Below, one piece after another: positions 43,383 through 49,002 of a stretch of DNA of 64,000 nucleotides. The stretch's first letter is position 1, and each line of letters opens with the position of its first letter. The position numbers and the translations under genes were made by a program. The notes under the pieces were generated by a model. The model had not been told where the DNA came from, ran no database searches, and was given only the letters and a program-made list of their open reading frames with translations. Source of the stretch: JACRPH01 sp041665465. Its GTDB lineage: Archaea; Nanobdellota; Nanobdellia; Woesearchaeales; GW2011-AR9. The stretch spans positions 1,116,001-1,180,000 of the forward strand of contig JBAYIU010000001.1 of assembly GCA_041665465.1 (NCBI GenBank), given 5' to 3'.

Positions 43383-44072
43383 TTAACGAGATAACAATTT
43401 CTTCATGTCTTCTATCTCTCCATCTGTAACAGAGCATCCGTTATACTTGGTAGCCCACAATACTGAATCAAGTAACAATTCTTTCCCTTGTTTTTCTTTA
43501 GGGATGTAAGCATTAAGAATTCCTAACTTGTAAGCTACCGCTACCAATTCGACCGAACGAATAATCTTGATTCCTTTTAATTGCTGGCTGAATGAGTTCA
43601 TTTTAATTTTATCTGTAACAATCTCGCTATTAAACCTTCTTTCTAGCAATGAACTTAACTCGGTACAGTTCTCGATAAATAGGCGAAGAGTCCTTTCATC
43701 CATCACTACTGCTTCTGCCCCTATTTCAATCGTACAAGCAACCGATTCCATCTCCCCTTCTTGGATAACATCAATATCTTTTCCATTAACGCTAAAAGAA
43801 CTATTAGCTAGATTGATTAATTGAGAAATTCTTTTCTTGGGAAGGGTGGGATAGATCTCTAAAACTCCTTCATTAATAAATTTCATCACTTGTAGAGCTT
43901 CAAATTCAAATCGTTTAACTGACAACGGACGATCTACTAACTCTATCTTTACTGCGGGAGTGATATAAAAATGTCCTCCATATTGTTTTTTTAAATAAGG
44001 AAGAATCCATCCCAATCTAGACATAACTAAAGAGATTACTGGTCCGGCATCGAAAAATAAGGCTTTCTCCAT
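43383..44072 (-). CDS. PIN-domain-like protein
   Basis: The start MEKALFFDAGPVISLV carries the first aspartate of a PIN nuclease, TPAVKIEL follows near residue 38, and QEGEMESVACTIEIGAEAVVMDERTLR (cited as QEGEMESVACT and VVMDERTLR) supplies the central glutamate and aspartate. PIN domains cut RNA; many are toxins, others process rRNA. At 229 residues it is longer than a typical VapC toxin, with an extra C-terminal half. It begins 1 base after the stop of the helix-turn-helix gene, which may be its partner. Confidence 0.6.
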   Translation of the reverse strand: MEKALFFDAGPVISLVMSRLGWILPYLKKQYGGHFYITPAVKIELVDRPLSVKRFEFEALQVMKFINEGVLEIYPTLPKKRISQLINLANSSFSVNGKDIDVIQEGEMESVACTIEIGAEAVVMDERTLRLFIENCTELSSLLERRFNSEIVTDKIKMNSFSQQLKGIKIIRSVELVAVAYKLGILNAYIPKEKQGKELLLDSVLWATKYNGCSVTDGEIEDMKKLLSR

Positions 44073-44073
44073 C

Positions 44074-44631
44074 TTATTTTACTCCAAATATTTGTAAGGC
44101 CCAGTCCATTCTTTTATTCACTGGCAGGATTTCTTTATGTAAATCTAACATGGTGGTTCCACCTACATATTGTTGTAAATCCCAGTTAGATAGGCCCATT
44201 AATCCCGCAGCTTGACCGATAGATAATCCTTTACGTAATAGGGAGGCACTTTTCTTGATTCGGGCTGCTTGCATTACATCTTGTAAGTGTACTTTTACCT
44301 TAGCATTCTCTCTGCTAATAACTGTATACAACGATTTGATACTTTGATTATACCTTCCATACTGGCTCTGTTGTAAGTTTTGCAGGGCATGATTTAATTC
44401 TACCACTATATCTTTATAATTCTCTTCTTTAATCTCGGGAAGAATTTTGTAGATAGAATAAATTAATACGGTTAAGGATACTAAGTCCAGATCCTTTTGG
44501 ACTGCTACATCTTCAATAGCCTGTTCGCTTAAGTTTTTTAATTCTTCCAGATCTTTTGTTTCTTTGGTCTGAAGAATATCTATCACTCGAGTTAGCAGCT
44601 GTAATAGATCTTTCTTAATCACCCCTTTCAT
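44074..44631 (-). CDS. Helix-turn-helix protein paired with a PIN-like gene
   Basis: All-helical protein of 185 residues. Near residue 140 SLLRKGLSIGQAAGLMGLSN looks like a helix-turn-helix, followed by a small YVGGTTM segment. The first 120 residues are a helical bundle. It is the upstream member of a two-gene unit with the PIN-like protein (1-base gap), so it may be its antitoxin or a partner in RNA processing. Its own family is unknown to me. Confidence 0.6.
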   Translation of the reverse strand: MKGVIKKDLLQLLTRVIDILQTKETKDLEELKNLSEQAIEDVAVQKDLDLVSLTVLIYSIYKILPEIKEENYKDIVVELNHALQNLQQSQYGRYNQSIKSLYTVISRENAKVKVHLQDVMQAARIKKSASLLRKGLSIGQAAGLMGLSNWDLQQYVGGTTMLDLHKEILPVNKRMDWALQIFGVK

Positions 44632-44706
44632 AAGAGAGGGATATTTTGGGATTTTATTAAGCTTTGGGTTAAGTTTTTAAATCAAGCATATTTATAACGT
44701 CTAGAT

Positions 44707-44808
44707 GGGCCAGTAGCGTAACCCGGAACATACCTTCCAAAAGTTTGTGGGGAATATCGCGCACCGCTGGCAGCGGTGAGACCTCGGGTTCAAATCCCGA
44801 CTGGTCCA
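44707..44808 (+). tRNA. tRNA-Ala(GGC) with a 28-nt intron in the D loop
   Basis: GGGCCAG (44707-44713) pairs with CTGGTCC (44801-44807), including one G-T pair; base 73 is A. The anticodon arm CACCG-CTGGCAG-CGGTG gives GGC, and the T arm is TCGGG-TTCAAAT-CCCGA. The D arm is interrupted: CCC pairs with GGG, bulges are GGA and AAT, and ACATAC/GTTTGT forms the inner stem with one mismatch, a bulge-helix-bulge. Removing 44727-44754 leaves the D loop TAACCCGGTAT between GCG and CGC and a tRNA of 74 bases. CCA is not encoded. Confidence 0.93.
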
Positions 44809-44909
44809 TTTTAAACTTTTTAGAAAAAGTTTAATCAAAAACATTCTTCTCCAAAGGACTTAATTTTACGGATAATTATATAAATAGCTTATTATTTGAT
44901 TTGCTTATT

Positions 44910-44995
44910 GGGGCTGTAGTCTAGCTTGGTAGGATTTACCCTTGGGGACCAAAGCTAAAATGGGTAAGGCCGGAGTTCAAATCTTCGCAGCCCCA
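44910..44995 (+). tRNA. tRNA-Pro(GGG) with a 13-nt intron at 37/38
   Basis: GGGGCTG (44910-44916) pairs with CAGCCCC (44988-44994); base 73 is A. The anticodon stem TACCC/GGGTA holds TTGGGG, anticodon GGG, then a 13-base intron (44948-44960) and T38. TTGG pairs with CTAA of the intron, with bulges GGA and AAT placed exactly as in a canonical bulge-helix-bulge. The T loop is TTCAAAT. It follows tRNA-Ala by about 100 bases, with its own AT-rich upstream region. Confidence 0.94.
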
Positions 44996-45009
44996 TATTT
45001 TTTAATTAA

Positions 45010-46470
45010 CTATTCTACTACTTCTCCCACGATACTTCTTAACATATGGCTCTTAACTTTAACTTTAATTCTTTGTTTCAAAGGTAATCTTCCTTTAATC
45101 CCAATAATCAAAGGGTAAGTTCCATACTGGCGACAGAAAGTGGTATTCCCATCATACATCTCAGTCCAGACGTCAGTTAATATGGTGTCCTTGGGTAGAA
45201 TCTTCTGAAGCATGGGCCAGTCAATCTTCTGTCGGATCTCGTTACGCCATTTCCAGTAATACTTCTCGTTCTTCTTAAGAAACTTGTCTCCTCCGTGAGA
45301 TTCGATGTAAGTGTTAGGAAAAATAGCTACTTGACGAATATTGATTCTTCTTAGTAACAACCCTTCGTCGATAATTCCCTGAAGAGCTTCCATGTTCTTC
45401 TTATGAGATGCCTTGCTCTCTCCCAGCAGACCAAGAATCAGATTTATCCCAGGTAAGAACTTGGGCATTCCGTTATCTCCTCGTTCTGCTCCATACTTAT
45501 TGATGATCTTAATAGCTTTCAGGGCCGTTTCTGGAGTAGTATTCATCAAATTAGCTTTAACCACTTCTGGATCGAAGCTTTCTATTCCCAAGGCGGCAAT
45601 ATTTCCGGAAGTACAATACTCAACAATAGCTTTAGTTATCTCTTCACCCTCTTTACTAATCACCGAATTAGGGTTAACATTATCGATATGTAACACTTCT
45701 ATCTCTGGGCAACTTTCTCGAATTTCTTTTAACATCTCTATTGGTCTGTCGCTTGCATAAAAATCAGCTTGTTTTCCTAATCGAAACCTTCTTGATCCTA
45801 AGTCATAATATGTTTTAACTTCCTTAACAATTGCTTCCTTAGATCGATTACAAAACTTATTCTTTAATGGTTCAGTACAGAAACTGCACTTGCCCACTTT
45901 ACATCCTCTTCCAGTTTCTATCTCAATAATTCTCTTGTCTGGAATCTGTTTAAGGATGTCAGCTCCTTCTAATACGAACTGTTCTAGCTGATCAAAATCA
46001 ACAGAGAAATCCTTGACTTGATCAAAATAGGCTAAATCTTGTTTCTCAAAGAACTTACCTCCTTCCAGTTGAGTTCCAAATATAGCCGGACCGGTAAGGA
46101 TCTTCTTTACCTTAATATCTGCAATTAGAGGAATAATCTCTCGTAAGGTTCCTGGCAAAGCAGTAAGATACTTTCCTGGGACGTGTACTCCTAAAATGAT
46201 AATAATCGCTTTAGTCTTTGAGAGAATCTCTTCTGCATTATTATTAGTTAAGTTATAGGTTGATATATTAGTCTTTTCTTTAGTGGATGGCTCTTTCTGA
46301 ACCCCATTATACTTTTTCCATAATCTAACATCGTCAATAGTTAAGTAACTAACCTGATGTTTCTGATGACGAAGCATTCCATAAATATATCGTGGATAAG
46401 TCCCCAAATAGGGTGGGACTCCTAATCCTGAAGCTTCGTCGGTGTAACAATCAATGATGGTGTAATGCAT
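45010..46470 (-). CDS. Radical SAM protein with C-terminal TRAM domain (COG1031-like)
   Basis: The N-terminus (IIDCYTDEASGLGVPPYLGTYPR, cited as CYTDEASGLGVPPYLG) and the [4Fe-4S] motif C190-x4-C195-x2-C198 in RGCKVGKCSFC match the archaeal COG1031 type of radical SAM enzyme. A C-terminal GIKGRLPLKQRIKVKVKS segment with SIVGEVV looks like a TRAM RNA-binding domain, whereas other members end in helix-hairpin-helix units. That points to an RNA substrate, perhaps tRNA; the reaction is unknown. The stop lies 14 bases from tRNA-Pro, which reads toward it. Confidence 0.83.
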   Translation of the reverse strand: MHYTIIDCYTDEASGLGVPPYLGTYPRYIYGMLRHQKHQVSYLTIDDVRLWKKYNGVQKEPSTKEKTNISTYNLTNNNAEEILSKTKAIIIILGVHVPGKYLTALPGTLREIIPLIADIKVKKILTGPAIFGTQLEGGKFFEKQDLAYFDQVKDFSVDFDQLEQFVLEGADILKQIPDKRIIEIETGRGCKVGKCSFCTEPLKNKFCNRSKEAIVKEVKTYYDLGSRRFRLGKQADFYASDRPIEMLKEIRESCPEIEVLHIDNVNPNSVISKEGEEITKAIVEYCTSGNIAALGIESFDPEVVKANLMNTTPETALKAIKIINKYGAERGDNGMPKFLPGINLILGLLGESKASHKKNMEALQGIIDEGLLLRRINIRQVAIFPNTYIESHGGDKFLKKNEKYYWKWRNEIRQKIDWPMLQKILPKDTILTDVWTEMYDGNTTFCRQYGTYPLIIGIKGRLPLKQRIKVKVKSHMLRSIVGEVVE

Positions 46471-46630
46471 ATAGCATTAGAGGATAATTCTCTTTATAAA
46501 ATATTCTAATCTCTACTCTCCAAAATAGAACTTCTTTAATGAATAATGAAACTCTCATAATATAAAATATAGTCGATACCACGAGAATGTTTTTAAGCGA
46601 TTTATTAATTCTTATCTCTAGTCTTAAAAC

Positions 46631-46730
46631 GGGGTGGTTCGGATTAGTTGGTTTTTTCAACTGATTTGAAACAGTAGAGGTGGTACTGAAGATCAATATG
46701 GATTAATCTCTAATCCGGCTACTCTTTTTT
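46631..46730 (+). ncRNA. Probable structured non-coding RNA with promoter and T6 terminator
   Basis: A closing stem of 15 pairs joins 46632-46647 and 46710-46724 with one bulged T: CGGATTAG pairs with CTAATCCG, extended outward by GGGTGG against CTACTC with wobble pairs. TTTTTT (46725-46730) follows directly. Inside, ACTG/CAGT (46660-46675) can form a hairpin. A TATA-like element TTTATTAATT (46601-46610) is 25 bases ahead of the stem. No open frame fits. I do not recognise a known RNA family. Confidence 0.55.
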
Positions 46731-46816
46731 CCGGTAGATGTTCTTATGGCTTTTGATGGGGTCCCACTAAACTGAAAGGAAATCTTTAAAAATAACTCTC
46801 CGTTTGAAGCTCTCAA

Positions 46817-46942
46817 GGCCCCGTAGCTTAGCTTGGTGGAGCGCACGGTCCGAAAGGATGCGAAACTGATAACCAAGTTGGCTGATATCGTGAGAACTTT
46901 CAGTTCCGATAAAGGTCCCGCGTTCAAATCGCGGCGGGGCCA
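46817..46942 (+). tRNA. tRNA-Ile(GAT) interrupted by three introns
   Basis: GGCCCCG (46817-46823) pairs with CGGGGCC (46935-46941), base 73 is A and the T arm is CCGCG-TTCAAAT-CGCGG. Intron a (46848-46864, 17 nt, at 30/31) has helix CGCA/TGCG, bulges CGG and AAA, and an inner TCC-GAAA-GGA hairpin. Intron c (46893-46912, 20 nt, at 43/44) has helix ATCG/CGAT, bulges TGA and AAA, and an inner GAAC/GTTC hairpin. Intron b (about 46872-46886, 15 nt, 37/38) lacks a clear splicing helix. Removing all three gives stem CACGA/TCGTG, loop CTGATAA, and a 74-base tRNA. TATA element near 46787-46797. Confidence 0.88.
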
Positions 46943-47586
46943 CCTTTATATCTTTGATATTTCTTCCAATGTTTTGAATTAGCTGGATTGATCTCACTGA
47001 ACCACTTGTCTGTCATCTTTTCTCCTCTAATGATAATCCTGTTTAAATTGTTCCAGTTCTGATGTTTACGTATCTCTACGTAACTACTAAAGTTGAATCC
47101 TAACGAGCGTAACATCGTGGTGACTTGTTCAATAAAATCTTTTGATACTGATGCCATCTCTACTCGAGGATATAACTTATGTCTCTTCTTTTCTAGGTAG
47201 AAACATCCATCTGTATCAAAATATCCTCTCAAAAATGATTTGGACAAAGTTTTACTCTTAAGTATTCTCTCTGGAATAACAAAATTAACTTTCCTCCCTA
47301 AAGGAAGATTAAGGATTCTGTCTTTATAATCCGCTAATTTATTATTCCACACTTGGAAGCCACAAACACCTGTTGATTTCATATCGCGTATGTTTACCTT
47401 TATTCCAAAGAGTCTCTCATAAAGGGGTTTTATTCGAGTTAAGTAATGGTCTTTGTCTTCTAATAAGTGTCCACGTAATTGGTAAAAACCTTTGCCTTTA
47501 TAGTAATTTAAGCATCCATCACCGATATGCAATCCTATTTCTTCTGCCAGTAAGGAATTAATCTTTGTTGGATATGTTTTAGTCAT
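46924..47586 (-). CDS. LAGLIDADG homing endonuclease
   Basis: The 220-residue protein has both helical motifs of a single-chain enzyme: SLLAEEIGLHIGDGCLNYY near residue 12 and SFLRGYFDTDGCFYLE near 112, each with its acidic metal-binding residue. It appears intact. Such enzymes cut a long specific DNA site and spread their own gene. It reads antisense to tRNA-Ile: its final residues (KGGPAAI) and stop codon are the complement of the tRNA acceptor and T arm. AGAGGT (47594-47599) lies 7-8 bases ahead of the ATG. No intron or intein splicing sequences surround it. Confidence 0.9.
   Translation of the reverse strand: MTKTYPTKINSLLAEEIGLHIGDGCLNYYKGKGFYQLRGHLLEDKDHYLTRIKPLYERLFGIKVNIRDMKSTGVCGFQVWNNKLADYKDRILNLPLGRKVNFVIPERILKSKTLSKSFLRGYFDTDGCFYLEKKRHKLYPRVEMASVSKDFIEQVTTMLRSLGFNFSSYVEIRKHQNWNNLNRIIIRGEKMTDKWFSEINPANSKHWKKYQRYKGGPAAI
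46929..46942 (+). repeat. 14-bp direct repeat, copy in tRNA-Ile 3' end
   Basis: TCGCGGCGGGGCCA, the last T-loop base to the discriminator base of tRNA-Ile, recurs exactly at 47794-47807. Together the copies bracket the endonuclease gene like left and right attachment sites. Confidence 0.8.
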
Positions 47587-47595
47587 TTTAACTAC

Positions 47596-47624
47596 CTCTA
47601 CGCTTTCGTATTTTAAGCGTAGAG
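47596..47624 (-). promoter_or_regulatory. 10-bp hairpin overlapping the endonuclease ribosome site
   Basis: CTCTACGCTT (47596-47605) and AAGCGTAGAG (47615-47624) pair perfectly around a 9-base loop. Read on the minus strand, the 3' arm holds four of the six bases of the ribosome site AGAGGT (47594-47599), so the fold could limit translation of the endonuclease. Confidence 0.6.
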
Positions 47625-47630
47625 TTATGT

Positions 47631-47739
47631 CAAAAAGAGGTGGTTTGGCTGAAGCTCACAAAAAATCTTTAGGTAAGTGTTTGACGACCTCTTTAGAGTA
47701 AAAGATTTTTGTTAAGAGCTTTGGCATAACCTCTTTTTG
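47631..47739 (-). promoter_or_regulatory. Long imperfect hairpin in the endonuclease mRNA leader
   Basis: CAAAAAGAGGT (47631-47641) pairs with ACCTCTTTTTG (47729-47739), AAGCTC with GAGCTT, and an A-rich arm with AAAGATTTTTG, giving a nearly continuous stem of about 40 pairs. A minus-strand TATA element at 47760-47767 predicts a transcription start near 47738, exactly at its edge, so it is probably the 5' leader of the endonuclease mRNA. Confidence 0.55.
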
Positions 47740-47793
47740 TGATTAAAGACCATTATAACTTATATAATTTCCTTTTTCAAAACTTGAATGAAG

Positions 47794-47807
47794 TCGCGGC
47801 GGGGCCA
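47794..47807 (+). repeat. 14-bp direct repeat, displaced copy of tRNA-Ile 3' end
   Basis: An exact copy of 46929-46942. No other tRNA part precedes it, so it is a remnant and not a gene. Confidence 0.8.
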
Positions 47808-47940
47808 TTTTATATTTTTTGTAAATATTGTCTAAACCCACGCTTCTACTATATATAATCAGGTCTATAAATCTTTAAATACCAGTTACTCTTCAAAAAG
47901 AATTACAAATATTTACCAATATACTCGGGGGTGTGGTTTA

Positions 47941-48963
47941 ATGAAAAAAGTAGTGATGATTTTATTTACGTTAAGTGTGTTCTTGTTCTTAGTGGGATGT
48001 TTAGATTATAAAGCCTATGAGCTTTCTTCAAATAATACTTCTCAAGGACAAGATCTGGTTAAAGACGACTTGGTTGAAATTGAGAAACAAGTTGATCAGA
48101 TTGCCAAAGAATCTAATGAGGTAGAAGGTAAAGTAGTGCTTCCCTCACTTAAAGAGAATCAAACTGCTCCGTTAGAAGAAGCAACTGCAGAAAACTTACA
48201 GATCTTAACTGGTAAAGAAAACCAGCTTATCAGAATTAAATTATCTTCCACTGATCCAGATGGGGATAAGGTCCTTTATTCTTTCAGTAAGCCTTTCAAT
48301 GTTAGAGGAGAATGGAAAACTAATTATGGCGATGCTGGGGATTATATCGTTATGGTGACTGCTACTGATGGTAAGCTTACTTCTGAGAAAAAGATTAAAG
48401 TGGTGGTTCAACGAGTAAATGTGGCACCGGTAATTGAAGGAGTAAAAGATTTATCTTACAACGAAGGAGAAACAGTTAAATTTGAACCAAAAATTACTGA
48501 CCTTAACCGTGATCCTGTCACTTTGATTATCTCCTCTCCTTTAGATAAAGGAGTCTGGGCTACCGACTCCAAAAGTTCAGGAGAATATAATATCAAGGTT
48601 ATTGCAAGTGATGGAGAACTTAAAACTGAGAAATCATTCAAACTAACTATTAAGAACGTAAATCTTGCTCCAGTAATCGAAGGTCTTAAGGATCTTACCG
48701 TGAAAGAGGGGCAGACAGTTAAACTTGAACCTGTAGTTACTGACGTCGATGCTGAGGAAGGTGGAAAATTAATGATTAATTATACTCTGCCGATAGGGCC
48801 TGACGGAACTTGGGTTACGGGATACACTGACAATGGGGTATACAACGTCAATGTTACTGTCAATGATGGAAGAGGAGGAATTGTAACTAAACCAGTTAAG
48901 ATAACTGTTGAAGATGTGAACATGCCTCCGGTGATCGAGAAAATTACCTTAGAAGTTAGATAA
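47941..48963 (+). CDS. Secreted lipoprotein with cadherin/Ig-like repeats
   Basis: A signal peptide ending in the lipobox FLVGC (cysteine at residue 20) predicts a lipid-anchored exterior protein. After a charged linker come three or four repeats of about 80 residues marked by D-x-DGDKV or D-x-N-x-D segments, NYGDAGDY and VIASDGEL, typical of cadherin-like or Ig-like beta sandwiches that bind calcium. It precedes a larger protein built of the same repeats by 39 bases, and both are probably in one transcript. Likely role: adhesion or envelope structure. Confidence 0.82.
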   Translation: MKKVVMILFTLSVFLFLVGCLDYKAYELSSNNTSQGQDLVKDDLVEIEKQVDQIAKESNEVEGKVVLPSLKENQTAPLEEATAENLQILTGKENQLIRIKLSSTDPDGDKVLYSFSKPFNVRGEWKTNYGDAGDYIVMVTATDGKLTSEKKIKVVVQRVNVAPVIEGVKDLSYNEGETVKFEPKITDLNRDPVTLIISSPLDKGVWATDSKSSGEYNIKVIASDGELKTEKSFKLTIKNVNLAPVIEGLKDLTVKEGQTVKLEPVVTDVDAEEGGKLMINYTLPIGPDGTWVTGYTDNGVYNVNVTVNDGRGGIVTKPVKITVEDVNMPPVIEKITLEVR

Positions 48964-49002
48964 ATTTTTTATTTTTTATTTTTTAATAAATTAGGGAATA
49001 AC

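Larger units (their letters stand above)
46943..47807 (-). mobile_element. tRNA-flanked homing endonuclease element, about 865 bases
   Basis: The segment contains the endonuclease gene, its structured leader and its promoter (TTATATAA at 47760-47767), bounded by the tRNA-Ile 3' end on the left and an exact 14-base copy of it on the right. The layout looks like an integration that rebuilt the tRNA 3' end and pushed the old end to 47794-47807. There is no integrase, so the mechanism is unclear. Confidence 0.6.

Noticed and set aside
46451..46997. Several short minus-strand frames between the radical SAM gene and the endonuclease
   Set aside because: They are antisense to the candidate ncRNA and to tRNA-Ile, have no similarity to known proteins and no ribosome sites.
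47631..47739. CRISPR-like or MITE-like palindrome
   Set aside because: There is a single copy, no spacer array and no cas genes; its place right at the predicted transcription start fits an mRNA leader better.
47794..47807. A second tRNA gene ending at 47807
   Set aside because: Only 14 bases of acceptor and T stem are present, without 5' half, so it is a remnant copy.
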